NCBI RefSeq assembly: GCF_008014675.1
Contig: NZ_VOXD01000011.1
Coordinates: forward strand, 104,146-168,145
Source: Neolewinella aurantiaca
GTDB lineage: Bacteria > Bacteroidota > Bacteroidia > Chitinophagales > Saprospiraceae
Direction of reading: 5' to 3'
Length of the DNA: 64,000 bases
Below, one piece after another: positions 9,605 to 18,355 of the stretch (positions are counted from its first letter, which is position 1; each line of letters opens with the position of its first letter). The position numbers were made by a program, and so were the translations under genes. The notes under the pieces are model-generated. The model was not told where the DNA came from. It worked only from the letters and a program-made list of their open reading frames with translations, and did not search any database.

Positions 9605-9874
9605 ATGCCTATTCTGTTGCTTCTGCTTGGTGTGTTTTTTCCGCGCATCGTTATTGTGTTTCTTTTCTTTTTTACCGGGTGGTTCCGTGACGCTTTCGAT
9701 GGCTACCTCCTCCCGATTCTCGGGTTCCTGTTTTTACCGATCACTTTACTTTGGTACGGTATCGTTCAATACTTTTACGGAGGAGACTGGACGATGATTC
9801 CCACCATTGGAATGGTCGTTGCGGTCTTGCTCGACCTTGGCCTCATCGGAGGTGGCGCGCGCAGCCGGAGATAA
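9605..9874 (+). CDS. Small integral membrane protein
   Basis: From the ATG at 9605 this is an 89-residue protein with three hydrophobic segments (MPILLLLLGVFFPRIVIVFLF, LLPILGFLFLPITLLWYGI, and TIGMVVAVLLDLGLIGGG) and a basic tail GARSRR. A longer reading from 9407 has unlike composition upstream and is not supported. Proteins of this size and pattern are common in Bacteroidota, but I know no function. It is directly followed by a MITE-like insertion. Confidence 0.7.
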   Translation: MPILLLLLGVFFPRIVIVFLFFFTGWFRDAFDGYLLPILGFLFLPITLLWYGIVQYFYGGDWTMIPTIGMVVAVLLDLGLIGGGARSRR

Positions 9875-9884
9875 ACAACAATAG

Positions 9885-10015
9885 TAGTATGCAACTGGAC
9901 ATTTTTGGTTTTCCACCTCACCCTCCGCCCTCTCCAGCAAGCTTCGCCTAAGGCTCAGCGGAGAGGGAACCAAACCTCGAAGAAGCCGCGAAGCGAAATG
10001 TCCAGTAGTATGCAA
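9885..10015. mobile_element. MITE-like element with 10-bp TIRs and 10-bp target duplication
   Basis: The 111-bp body (9895-10005) begins CTGGACATTT and ends AAATGTCCAG, a perfect 10-bp terminal inverted repeat. It is flanked on both sides by the same 10 bp, TAGTATGCAA (9885-9894 and 10006-10015), as expected of a target-site duplication. Inside is a second palindrome (CCCTCTCC with GGAGAGGG). It has no coding capacity. A related core lies at about 60594-60671. Confidence 0.7.
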
Positions 10016-10041
10016 TAGTAGGCCAGGTTGATAGATCATAC

Positions 10042-10060
10042 GGCGCGTACGCAGGTGCAA
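10042..10060 (+). repeat. Dispersed 19-mer, copy 2
   Basis: GGCGCGTACGCAGGTGCAA, one mismatch to the consensus. It forms an inverted pair with copy 3 (10106-10124), so the two can fold into one hairpin with a 45-base loop. Confidence 0.85.
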
Positions 10061-10105
10061 GGAAGGGAATAATCAGACCGTTCCCCAGGCCTGAAATTCC
10101 GCGCT

Positions 10106-10124
10106 TTGCACCTGCGTGCTCGCC
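10106..10124 (-). repeat. Dispersed 19-mer, copy 3
   Basis: Minus-strand GGCGAGCACGCAGGTGCAA, two mismatches. Right arm of the inverted pair with copy 2. Confidence 0.8.
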
Positions 10125-10274
10125 TCGTCATTAGCCGAAAGGTGCCCATCGCTGTCGTCCCGTCTTAACAAATCTTAATTCTTCTTAACCCGACCGTAAG
10201 CAACCGGAAGGGAGAAAAAGCCGTGTTTAGCAGTAAGAAAGGTGATCATGCATCACCTGATTAATTATCTAGTT

Positions 10275-11468
10275 ATGACACGCCTGATTCAAACCCCCAT
10301 CTTTTTTTGCTTCGCTTTACTTGCGCTGCTGGTCACTTCCTGCGGATCGGTGGAGAAGCTTGTCGAAAGCGGACACTACGAAGAAGCCGTGCGGCTGGCC
10401 CAAAACCGCCTGACCGGTAAGCAAAAGAAAAATCCGAAATTCGTACTGGCCCTCGAGACCGCTTTCAATAAAATGATCGCTCAGGATATGGAGCGCGCCC
10501 GCCGCATGACGGTATCGGGCAACCCCAACTGGGCCGAAATTGCTTCTGTATACGACAATATCCAGCGCCGCCAGGATGCTCTCACTCCTTTGCTTCCTTT
10601 GGTAGACAAAAATGGTTACCAGGCCGAATTCCGTTTCGCCCGCCTGGACGGACTAATCTCCGAAGCCGAAGAAAAGGCCGCTCAGCAATACTATACCGAG
10701 GCGCTGAATCTGCTGTCAGAAGCCCGCATCGGCAATAAATCCGCCGGCAGAAAGGCTTTCGTCGCTTTTGGCAGGGTGGAGGAATACCGTGCCAACTACC
10801 GCGATACCGATGCCCTGCGGGCCGAGGCCCGCGAACTGGGTAAGGTCTTCGTCGCGGTACAAATGGTCAACGAAACCGGCGGATATCTGCCCCGTAACTT
10901 CGAACATGAATTGCTGCGCCCCGAAGGACCGGTACTGGACGATAACTGGAGGTTCTACGACTTCACGCCAGTTGCCGGCAAGGAGTACGACTACACCGCG
11001 CGCATCGTGATCGATAACATCCAGGTGAGCCCCGAGCGGGTCAACGAGCGCGCATATACCGACGAGAAGGAAATCACCGATGGCACTGAATACGTCCTCG
11101 ATGCCAACGGGAACGTGGCTAAGGACACCCTGGGGAATGACATAACCCGTCCCCGCCTCGTTGTCGTTCGTGCCGATGTACTGGAGGTCCTCCAGACCAA
11201 AACCGCGCTGGTATCCGGTAGCCTCGAACTCTTTGACCTGCGCAGCCAGCGTGTTGTCGACCGCGACGAACTGACCGCAGAAGCAGTTTTCGAAAACTAT
11301 GCGAGCACTTTCCGGGGAGATCGCCGTGCGCTTAGCCGGGATACCCGGCGCTATCTTGGCAACCAGCCCGTTCAGTTTCCTTCGGATGAATCTTTGATTC
11401 TGGAGGCTGCCGACGTCCTTAAGCCCCGCCTGACAGAGCGGCTTGAGCGCAGTTCGAGGGTGATCTGA
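10275..11468 (+). CDS. Lipoprotein of unknown function
   Basis: About 397 residues from the ATG at 10275 (MTRLIQTPIFFCFALLALLVTSCGS), chosen because it gives a clean type II signal peptide with lipobox VTSC; earlier GTG/ATG codons (10242, 10248) only lengthen the lead. After the lipid anchor the first ~120 residues read like TPR-type helices (VEKLVESGHYEEAVRLAQNRL, AEIASVYDNIQRRQDAL). The remainder is mixed and not recognised. It is probably an outer-membrane lipoprotein; function unknown. It converges on the RibF fusion gene. Confidence 0.75.
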   Translation: MTRLIQTPIFFCFALLALLVTSCGSVEKLVESGHYEEAVRLAQNRLTGKQKKNPKFVLALETAFNKMIAQDMERARRMTVSGNPNWAEIASVYDNIQRRQDALTPLLPLVDKNGYQAEFRFARLDGLISEAEEKAAQQYYTEALNLLSEARIGNKSAGRKAFVAFGRVEEYRANYRDTDALRAEARELGKVFVAVQMVNETGGYLPRNFEHELLRPEGPVLDDNWRFYDFTPVAGKEYDYTARIVIDNIQVSPERVNERAYTDEKEITDGTEYVLDANGNVAKDTLGNDITRPRLVVVRADVLEVLQTKTALVSGSLELFDLRSQRVVDRDELTAEAVFENYASTFRGDRRALSRDTRRYLGNQPVQFPSDESLILEAADVLKPRLTERLERSSRVI

Positions 11469-11554
11469 GTTCTTGGCGCAGAAAAGCAAGCTCAGCAGCG
11501 CGACCGGAGTAATCATGCCTGAGCATGATGATGGCATAGTTGTAGGTAACGCGT

Positions 11555-13570
11555 TTACCCTTCCTTGATTTGCTCCCGGAAAATCTGTGCAAACCGGCGG
11601 TGGCCGAGCAGGTAATAATGCAGGATGATACTGTCGGCAACGCGCCCGACTTCTGTACGGTCTTTCCCGATCTTTGCGGCAAGAATCTGGGCTTTGCGTT
11701 CCTTCCGTCTGTTTATCCAGAGGCCCAGGTTTTTATAGAAATGCATATGCGCCCAAAATATGGAGCCGATATGAGCGAAGTTTCCCTGGGTCAGGAACAG
11801 CCCTCCGGCAACGCCATCGAGGATCATCCGGACAGGAAGCCACCACACGAGGCGGCTGAAAGGTTCGTTCTTGAAACTCGTTGTCAGCGTATTGCGGAAG
11901 TTGAGGTAAGTCTTCCGGGGGGTATTGTAATTGAGCGTCCCGCCGCCAACGTGATAGACCACCGAGGAAGGCTCGACCATGATCTTATACCCGGCGCGTT
12001 TCATCCGCCAGCAGAGGTCGATTTCTTCGGCGTGGGCGAAATACTCCGGTTCGAAACCGCCCAAAGAGTGGAAGAGATCGGCCCGGCAGAAGAAAGCTGC
12101 TCCGGTAGCCCAGAAGATCTCTTTGCGGCCATCATATTGTCCTTCGTCCCGTTCGGTATGGGTGAAGATGCGGCCCCGGCAGAAAGGGTAACCCAGGTAG
12201 TCGAGATAGCCGCCGGCTGCGCCGGCGTACTCAAAACGATTGTGGTCCGCTTCGGCGAGAACCTTGGGCTGTATGGCCCCGATCGTTTCATCCTGAAAGA
12301 GGCGAGTGATGGTCGTGATCCAATCGGGAGCAACCCGAACGTCGCTGTTTAGGAGGACGTAAATATCCGCCTTGACCTGCATCATGGCCATGTTGTAGCC
12401 ATTGGCAAACCCGTAGTTTTCGGGCAATTCGATCAGTTCTACGCCGGGATGGTTTGTCTTCATCCATTCGACAGAATCATCGGTACTGAGGTTGTCGGCA
12501 ACAATCACCCTGGCGTAGGGCGGCAGACTGGTGATGACGGTCGGGAGGTACTCTTCGAGATAGCTTCGTCCGTTATAATTGAGGATAACCACGGCGGTGT
12601 CCGGCGCGTAGTTCAGGCTCGGATCGGGGACTTCTGCAGGTGCAGCCAGGGCCTGGCGGGCAGCAATTTCATCCATTGCCAGTTGGGCCTGCAAGTCTTC
12701 GAGGCTCGCGAGCTCTTTGTCGCCGCGCAGATGGTCTACAAAAATAACGGTGATGGCCTGTCCGTAGATGTCTTCGTCAAAATCGAAGATGTTGAGTTCA
12801 ATCACGACTCCGCGACCATCGTTAAGGCTGGGGCGGTCTCCGATGTAGAGCATTCCTTCCAGTTCGCGGTTCAACCATTTTGCCCGAACGGCATAGATGC
12901 CGTTTTGAGGGATGAGTTTAAGGCGGTGGAAAGGTTTGATATTGGCGGTCGGGAAGCCGATGGTCCGTCCGATCTTCTTGCCTTCGACGACGGTGCCGGT
13001 TATTTCATACGGCTTACCGAGCAGGGTTTCGGCTTCTTTTACCCTGCCGTTGAGCAGGGCGTTGCGGACCTTAGTGGAGCTCACCGTTATGTCGTTCACT
13101 TCCTGAGCGTCAATCTCGATTACTTCGTAGCCGAGTTCCTTACCATGGTGCCGCAAATAAGCGAGGTCACCCTTACGGTCTTTACCGAAACGGTGATCGT
13201 AACCGATGACGATACGTTCAGGACTGAAGTGTTTGACCAAAAAATTGCGGATGTAATCTTCCGGGGTTTGCCGACTGAACTCTTTTGTAAAAGGAACGAC
13301 GACGAGGTGATCGATGCCGGCGGCTTCGCAGCAAGCCGCTTTCTCGGGCGTGGTGGTCAGCAAGCGAAGCGTGTCGTCTTCGGGGCGGAGAACAGAACGT
13401 GGGTGTGGGTCGAAGGTAATTACTACCGATTCACCACCTCTTCGTTCTGCCAGCCGGCGGATGCGGGCCAGAAGTTGTTGGTGGCCCTTGTGTACGCCAT
13501 CGAAGCTTCCGATCGTGATGATCGCTCGCCTGAAACGGGGTAAATTTTCTAACTGGTAGTGGACTTTCAT
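11555..13570 (-). CDS. ribF: Fusion: bifunctional riboflavin kinase/FAD synthetase plus GT2 glycosyltransferase
   Basis: One uninterrupted 671-residue frame from the ATG at 13570 (MKVHYQLENL). Residues 1 to ~312 are RibF: IGSFDGVHKGHQQLL (FAD synthetase nucleotidyltransferase), ITFDPHPRSVLRP, IGYDHRFGKDRKG, then the flavokinase domain (GRTIGFPTANI, NGIYAV). A ~15-residue Ala/Pro linker (ARQALAAPAEVPDPSLNYAP) leads to a family 2 glycosyltransferase from about residue 325: AVVILNYNGRSYLEEYLP, IVADNLSTDDSVEW, VLLNSDVRV, and C-terminal AEEIDLCWRMKRAGYKI. RibF makes FMN and FAD; the GT2 half probably transfers a sugar to a cell-envelope polymer. An in-frame ATG at 12676 could allow separate translation of the GT2 half. 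This fusion is unusual; nothing in the frame suggests a sequencing error. Confidence 0.9.
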   Translation of the reverse strand: MKVHYQLENLPRFRRAIITIGSFDGVHKGHQQLLARIRRLAERRGGESVVITFDPHPRSVLRPEDDTLRLLTTTPEKAACCEAAGIDHLVVVPFTKEFSRQTPEDYIRNFLVKHFSPERIVIGYDHRFGKDRKGDLAYLRHHGKELGYEVIEIDAQEVNDITVSSTKVRNALLNGRVKEAETLLGKPYEITGTVVEGKKIGRTIGFPTANIKPFHRLKLIPQNGIYAVRAKWLNRELEGMLYIGDRPSLNDGRGVVIELNIFDFDEDIYGQAITVIFVDHLRGDKELASLEDLQAQLAMDEIAARQALAAPAEVPDPSLNYAPDTAVVILNYNGRSYLEEYLPTVITSLPPYARVIVADNLSTDDSVEWMKTNHPGVELIELPENYGFANGYNMAMMQVKADIYVLLNSDVRVAPDWITTITRLFQDETIGAIQPKVLAEADHNRFEYAGAAGGYLDYLGYPFCRGRIFTHTERDEGQYDGRKEIFWATGAAFFCRADLFHSLGGFEPEYFAHAEEIDLCWRMKRAGYKIMVEPSSVVYHVGGGTLNYNTPRKTYLNFRNTLTTSFKNEPFSRLVWWLPVRMILDGVAGGLFLTQGNFAHIGSIFWAHMHFYKNLGLWINRRKERKAQILAAKIGKDRTEVGRVADSIILHYYLLGHRRFAQIFREQIKEG

Positions 13571-13625
13571 TCGTGTTGGGGCAAAAGCAATCTTCAATAT
13601 CATCCCTGCTTCCGGAGTAGGCAGG

Positions 13626-13644
13626 GGCGAAAACGCGGGTGCAA
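13626..13644 (+). repeat. Dispersed 19-mer, degenerate copy 4
   Basis: GGCGAAAACGCGGGTGCAA matches the consensus at 14 of 18 defined positions. It sits between the divergent ribF fusion and mrp. Weakest of the listed copies. Confidence 0.5.
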
Positions 13645-13763
13645 GGTAAGAACGTAGGAGCAAAGGTTCGCATAGCGGCTGATTCATGCCCCAAAAACCA
13701 ATTCTTTGCATCCTGCGTCCGCGCCACGAAACCATAAGCTGCTCAATAATGTTTGCTCCCACG

Positions 13764-14876
13764 ATGGAAGAAAGCAAAATCGTACGCGCCCTGGCCACAG
13801 TCCAGGACCCCAACACCGGCCAGGACCTGATTACCGCCAATATGGTATTGCACCTGAAGGTGGAAGCCCCTAATGTATCTTTTACGCTTCAGTTGCCTAA
13901 ACTGGATGCCGACTACAAGCAACAGCTGAATTTTGCTTGTCAGGAGGCTATTCTGGGCGTTTACCCCGAAGCGAACGTGCACGTCCATATGCAGAACCCG
14001 GGAGCTACGCCCCAGGCCAAGGGCGGTGGCGGACCTCAAAAGGGCAATCCGCTGCCCCACGTAAAAAACATCATCGCAGTTGCCAGTGGCAAAGGTGGGG
14101 TAGGGAAGAGTACTGTTTCCGTCAACCTTGCCCTTGCCCTCCAGGAACTTGGCGGTGCCGTTGGCCTTCTCGATGCCGACGTCTACGGCCCCAGCGCGCC
14201 TACTATGCTGGGTCTTCAGGGGCAGAAGCCAAAGGTGGAAAAGGTTTATGGCAAACCAAAAATCAAACCGCTTTTTGCCTACGGTATTCCCGTTATGAGT
14301 ACGGGCTTCGTCGTCGAGCCGGAGCAGGCAGTGGTGCTGCGTGGCCCCCGCCTGAGCGGAATCATCAAGCAGTTCCTCGAAGAATGTGTCTGGCCGCCGC
14401 TGGATTACCTCATCATCGATCTACCTCCGGGGACGGGCGATGTACAGCTTTCACTCGTGCAAACGGTTTCGGTTACCGGTGTCGTCCTGGTGACTACGCC
14501 CCAGCAAGTTGCTTTAGCCGATGCCATCAAGGCAATGAATATGTTCTTCCTGCCCGACGTTCAGGTGCCCGTTCTTGGCGTCGTCGAAAATATGTCATGG
14601 TTTACGCCCAAAGAACTGCCCGACAATAAGTACTACCTCTTCGGTAAAGACGGTGGCAAGAGCCTTGCCCGGAAATCGAATTCGATGCTGCTCGGTCAGA
14701 TCCCGCTCGTGCAGGGCATCCGTGAAGGCGGCGACGACGGCAAGCCAGCGTTCCTCAATAAAGAGGACGAAGTTACCCGGGAAGCCTGGCTCAATGTGGC
14801 TAAAAACGTTGCCCGGCAGACTGCGCTGCGCAACGAGATGATGGAACAGACTAAAGTGGTGGAGGTGAAGTCCTGA
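13764..14876 (+). CDS. mrp: Mrp/NBP35 family iron-sulfur carrier ATPase
   Basis: About 370 residues from the ATG at 13764 (MEESKIVRALATVQDPNTGQDL); the ATG at 13749 (MFAPT) is an equally possible start. The N-terminal ~90 residues are the MIP18/DUF59 domain. The deviant P-loop ASGKGGVGKSTVSVNLA is near residues 107-123, followed by LLDADVYGPSAPTMLG and YLIIDLPPGTGDVQL. These ATPases carry Fe-S clusters to target proteins. The CxxC that binds the bridging cluster in many Mrp proteins is absent: the matching place reads ENMSWFTPKELPDNKYYLFG. Confidence 0.93.
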   Translation: MEESKIVRALATVQDPNTGQDLITANMVLHLKVEAPNVSFTLQLPKLDADYKQQLNFACQEAILGVYPEANVHVHMQNPGATPQAKGGGGPQKGNPLPHVKNIIAVASGKGGVGKSTVSVNLALALQELGGAVGLLDADVYGPSAPTMLGLQGQKPKVEKVYGKPKIKPLFAYGIPVMSTGFVVEPEQAVVLRGPRLSGIIKQFLEECVWPPLDYLIIDLPPGTGDVQLSLVQTVSVTGVVLVTTPQQVALADAIKAMNMFFLPDVQVPVLGVVENMSWFTPKELPDNKYYLFGKDGGKSLARKSNSMLLGQIPLVQGIREGGDDGKPAFLNKEDEVTREAWLNVAKNVARQTALRNEMMEQTKVVEVKS

Positions 14877-14986
14877 AATTAAGACAGGCTATTGCCCGAT
14901 GGGGGCAACAGGTTCTTAAAGTTAGCCATTCCGCACTGTCGGTGCACGAAGGGAATTGCTTGAATTACAAGCAAGTATGCCTTCTG

Positions 14987-16015
14987 CTAAAACTCAAACA
15001 ACGTCCCGGCTGCCCCCGGAGGCGTAGCGCCAATGTGGTGGTAAGCCTTCTCCGTCGCCTGCCGGCCACGGGGCGTACGCTGCAGGTAGCCTTCCATAAT
15101 CAGGAAAGGCTCATGGACCTCTTCGATGGTGCCAGTATCCTCACCTACCGCCGTAGCGATGGTGGACACACCGACGGGGCCACCTTTGAACTTATTGATG
15201 ATGGCGTCCAGGATTTTGTTGTCCATTTCGTCGAGGCCGCCTTCGTCGACGTTGAGGGCGGAGAGCCCGTAATCTGCGATCTTTTTGTCGATGGTCCCGT
15301 TTCCTTTGATTTGAGCGAAATCGCGGATCCGACGGAGCAGTGCGTTGGCGATACGGGGGGTGCCCCGGCTGCGCCGGGCAATTTCGATTGCGCCGTCTTC
15401 GGTAACGGGCACGTCCATGATCTGGCAACTTCGTTTGATGATCTTCACCAGCGTAGGCACATCGTAATAATCAAGCAGACAGTTAATGCCAAAGCGCGCC
15501 CGCATGGGCGCGGTGAGGAGCCCCATACGGGTGGTTGCCCCAACGAGGGTGAAGGGCTCGAGGCTGATCTGAACCGAGCGGGCGTTTGGCCCGCTGTCGA
15601 TCATGATGTCGATCCGGTAATCCTCCATTGCGGAGTAGAGGTACTCTTCCACGACGTTATTGAGACGGTGGATCTCGTCGATGAAGAGGACGTCGCCTTC
15701 GTTAAGATTGGTCAACAGGCCGGCAAGGTCACCCGCTTTTTCGAGCACCGGACCGGAGGTAAGCTTCAGTTCGGCTCCGAGTTCATTAGCGATGATGTGA
15801 CTCAGGGTTGTTTTACCGAGGCCCGGAGGGCCGTGCAGCAGAACGTGGTCGAGGCTGTCGCCCCGCTGAACGGCGGCCTGAATAAAAATCTTCAGGTTCT
15901 CAACGATCTTGGGTTGACCGCTGAAGTCGTCCAGCGAGTCGGGGCGCAGGGCCCGCTCCATGGCGTTGTCTTCCGGTTGCAATCTTTCAGCGTTAGGATC
16001 GAGGTGCTCGTTCAT
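14987..16015 (-). CDS. ruvB: Holliday junction branch migration helicase RuvB
   Basis: A full-length 342-residue RuvB. Visible motifs are [12 protein letters not shown] (family N-terminus), [15 protein letters not shown] (Walker A), [11 protein letters not shown] (Walker B), [18 protein letters not shown] (sensor 1 and arginine finger) and the C-terminal winged-helix region ending in [13 protein letters not shown]. It drives branch migration together with RuvA during recombination and repair. ruvA and ruvC are not adjacent. A candidate promoter lies so close that the mRNA may be leaderless. Confidence 0.97.
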   Translation of the reverse strand: MNEHLDPNAERLQPEDNAMERALRPDSLDDFSGQPKIVENLKIFIQAAVQRGDSLDHVLLHGPPGLGKTTLSHIIANELGAELKLTSGPVLEKAGDLAGLLTNLNEGDVLFIDEIHRLNNVVEEYLYSAMEDYRIDIMIDSGPNARSVQISLEPFTLVGATTRMGLLTAPMRARFGINCLLDYYDVPTLVKIIKRSCQIMDVPVTEDGAIEIARRSRGTPRIANALLRRIRDFAQIKGNGTIDKKIADYGLSALNVDEGGLDEMDNKILDAIINKFKGGPVGVSTIATAVGEDTGTIEEVHEPFLIMEGYLQRTPRGRQATEKAYHHIGATPPGAAGTLFEF

Positions 16016-16020
16016 AGTCG

Positions 16021-16051
16021 CAAATGTACTAAATGTTTGGGGAGCTTGAAA
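16021..16051 (-). promoter_or_regulatory. Promoter of ruvB
   Basis: On the minus strand TTTC (16048-16051), a 19-base spacer and TACATTTG (16021-16028) match the Bacteroidota consensus TTTG-N19-TAnnTTTG with one mismatch. Transcription would begin at about the ruvB start codon (16015). Confidence 0.6.
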
Positions 16052-16171
16052 TATGACGCTAATTGTTTTGTTGGAGGGGCGCGAAGCTGTACCTGGTACC
16101 CGACAACAATTGGAGGCGTGACTTAAACATATCCGGGGGTGCTGGGCGCTGACCGGCTTGTGCAGAATGTA

Positions 16172-16657
16172 TTACACCATCCGGGAGTGCCAGCTGTCTT
16201 CCAGTGGGCGTTCGAAAATCTGGCGTAATTCGCCGAGTTCTTTAACGAGCGGATCGAAGACGATCGTATCGTTTTCGAGGCTGCCATTTTTGTAGAGTTC
16301 CTTGAATTCCTCGCGGCCAACAGTGTGGATGTTCCCGTTTCCGTCGCGGTAGCTGAAGCGCATGCGGTTGAAAAAGTCTATCCCGAGTTCAGCGCCCAGT
16401 TCCTGAATGAAACGAACGGACCCATCGATAGAGCAACCGGATGCTTCGGCCTGGCTTTCATCTACTCCTACTACTAAAAAGCGGTTGTGCAGTACGTCGG
16501 CGGCGGCTTTGAGTTCGCGGCGGTGGCTTACCCAGCCAGCTACAAATTCCTGCAGTCGGGCTTTTATGGTCGTTGTTTCGGCATCCGTGAGGGCACGCTC
16601 CGAGCCATAAATCCAGATGCGGCTTTCGGGAATCAACTGGTCGAGAGGGGATTTCAT
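16172..16657 (-). CDS. Conserved Bacteroidota protein of unknown function
   Basis: A 161-residue soluble protein. The pattern RIWIYGSERALTDAE, LQEFVAGWVSHRRELKAAADVLHNRFLVVGVDESQAEASGCSID, split by conserved tryptophans and a single cysteine, recalls a family widespread in Bacteroidota that is often labelled ABC transporter ATPase in databases, although it has no Walker motifs. I assign no function. It stands alone, between ruvB and the antiporter, and has its own candidate promoter. Confidence 0.75.
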   Translation of the reverse strand: MKSPLDQLIPESRIWIYGSERALTDAETTTIKARLQEFVAGWVSHRRELKAAADVLHNRFLVVGVDESQAEASGCSIDGSVRFIQELGAELGIDFFNRMRFSYRDGNGNIHTVGREEFKELYKNGSLENDTIVFDPLVKELGELRQIFERPLEDSWHSRMV

Positions 16658-16682
16658 TTTGCGGCTTTTTTATCAGAAACCG

Positions 16683-16690
16683 CAAAGTTA
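16683..16690 (-). promoter_or_regulatory. Candidate -7 box for the 161-residue protein gene
   Basis: Minus-strand TAACTTTG fits TAnnTTTG and lies 25 bases upstream of the start codon at 16657. No good -33 element at the right distance. Confidence 0.4.
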
Positions 16691-16730
16691 CTTATTTGAA
16701 GGGCAATTGTTTCAGGAAATAGATTCTTTG

Positions 16731-16750
16731 GGCGCTAATCGCAGGTGCAG
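16731..16750 (+). repeat. Dispersed 19-mer, copy 5 (one-base insertion)
   Basis: GGCGCTAATCGCAGGTGCAG keeps the core CGCAGGTGCA, with a one-base longer left half. Intergenic. Confidence 0.7.
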
Positions 16751-16875
16751 GGTACGGTTTAACGGCAAGATCTCCTGGTGTTTTGGTCGGGAACCTGATT
16801 GAACGAAAAGGGCGGGGGAGAATCTGCCCCGCAGCACAACCCGCCGTTACTTCAGTCTGTGCCGGGCAACATACT

Positions 16876-16895
16876 TTGCACCTGCCGGCCGCGCC
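16876..16895 (-). repeat. Dispersed 19-mer, copy 6 (one-base insertion)
   Basis: Minus-strand GGCGCGGCCGGCAGGTGCAA, identical to the consensus apart from one inserted G. It lies 9 bases from the antiporter stop codon, facing copy 5. Confidence 0.75.
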
Positions 16896-16903
16896 TGCTC
16901 ATT

Positions 16904-18157
16904 TCACACCCTGCCCATTTTCCGGTCGACCCAGTTGAGCACGGGCTTGACGCTGAGGCCATGCAGGAAAATAGAAACCAGGATGGTGAAATTCACGATA
17001 CTCCATACGGTATCAATTTCGGGGAAATTGTCGCTGTTGTGGGCGTAGGCCAGATAGTACAACGAGCCAACTCCCCGGATGCCAAAGTAGCTGATGGCTA
17101 CTTTTTCCACCGGGTTCAGCTTACTGGGGATGAAGGCGATGAGGCCACTCAGTGGCCGGATGACCAGTATAATCACGATGCCCAGCAGCGTACCCTGCCA
17201 GGTCAGGTCCGAAAGTCCTCCGGTCGCAATGATACCTCCGAAGGCGATGAGGAAGAATCCTAACGCTGCCTGTTCTACCTGATCGATGGCTTCGTAGCTC
17301 GCCTGCTGGGCTTTAACGTCCGATTCTTTTTGCTGCACGCTGGTGGCAGCAGCGACGAAGACAGCCAGGAAACCATAGCCCTCCACTACTTCAGCACAGG
17401 CATACGTCAGCAGTACCGACGCGAGAATGAAGAATCCAGCTTCTACTTCCGTGTCGTACCTGGCGGCCATGTGGTTCCTGAAGTAAGAGAATAATTTCAG
17501 CAATGCTTTTCCCATTACGTAGCCGACCAGGGTGCCGACTACTATCCGGTAGCCAAAATCCCACCAGGCCCAGGTGGTCAGCGAGCTCGTTATGTCGGTT
17601 GCGGTAACGAGTGCTATGGCCAGATAGACGAAGGGAAAAGCCAGCCCGTCGTTCAGTCCCGCTTCAAGCGTGAGACCGAAGCGTACCTCGTCGTCGGCAC
17701 CGTCGTCTTTTGGTGGTCCAACCTGTACGTTGGCGGCTAAAACAGGGTCGGTCGGCGCCATTACGGCGCCCAGTAAAATGGCCGAAGCGGGAGCCAGCCC
17801 GATCCAACCCCAGGCGATCACTGCAATGGCTGCAATTGTAATCGGCATGGCTATTCCCAACAGGTAAGCGCCGCTGGCCCAGGATTTCCATCCGGGCGAA
17901 CGCCTCATCTTTAAGCCCGTTCCGGCCAGGGAGATGATGACGATCAACTCGGTGAAATATTCCATGAACTGACGATCAAGCTGTTTGTCCTCCGGGTTCA
18001 TGAGCGGGAGCTCAAGCGGCAGGTTGAAGACAAGAAAGCCGAACGACACGTAAATGATCGGCAGGCTGAGCAGCCGATTGCGGAGGAGGCCCGGAAGCAG
18101 GAAGGTTCCCATCAGGGCGAGGCCGGCGAGTAAGATCAACGCTAAGTGAGTAGTCAA
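16904..18157 (-). CDS. Cation:proton antiporter (CPA1 family)
   Basis: A 417-residue membrane protein with about 12 hydrophobic segments. The family's ion-binding region is visible as ILLGAVMAPTDPVLAANVQVG and GLTLEAGLNDGLAFPFVYLAI, where aspartates sit in broken helices, and later IRGVGSLYYLAYA. CPA1 proteins exchange Na+ or K+ for H+ across the inner membrane for pH and salt balance. It has no cytoplasmic regulatory tail. Alone, divergent from the class V aminotransferase. Confidence 0.88.
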   Translation of the reverse strand: MTTHLALILLAGLALMGTFLLPGLLRNRLLSLPIIYVSFGFLVFNLPLELPLMNPEDKQLDRQFMEYFTELIVIISLAGTGLKMRRSPGWKSWASGAYLLGIAMPITIAAIAVIAWGWIGLAPASAILLGAVMAPTDPVLAANVQVGPPKDDGADDEVRFGLTLEAGLNDGLAFPFVYLAIALVTATDITSSLTTWAWWDFGYRIVVGTLVGYVMGKALLKLFSYFRNHMAARYDTEVEAGFFILASVLLTYACAEVVEGYGFLAVFVAAATSVQQKESDVKAQQASYEAIDQVEQAALGFFLIAFGGIIATGGLSDLTWQGTLLGIVIILVIRPLSGLIAFIPSKLNPVEKVAISYFGIRGVGSLYYLAYAHNSDNFPEIDTVWSIVNFTILVSIFLHGLSVKPVLNWVDRKMGRV

Positions 18158-18355
18158 TTTTTTTGCTTAAAGTAAAGGCAACAGGAATATCCCGATCTGC
18201 CGCAATTGTATGTATTGCTTAGGTCCGTTTCTTGTAGCGTGGGGCCCTGTCCCTACGTTTTCGTTGTGCATCTTGTTACACACGAGTTCAAACCTCTATT
18301 TTTCTACATTGGTTCATTTTAACGATATTACCCGGAATAGCTCAGGCTCCTTATC

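Noticed and set aside
12634..12650. Further copies of the 19-mer at 12636, 18811, 24890 and 42236
   Set aside because: Only the right half (CAGGTGCA or a variant) matches; the left half GGCGCGG is absent, so they were not counted.
11555..13570. Frameshift or missing stop explaining the RibF-GT2 fusion
   Set aside because: Both domains are complete, the linker is a typical Ala/Pro bridge and the frame is continuous, so a real fusion is more likely on the sequence alone.
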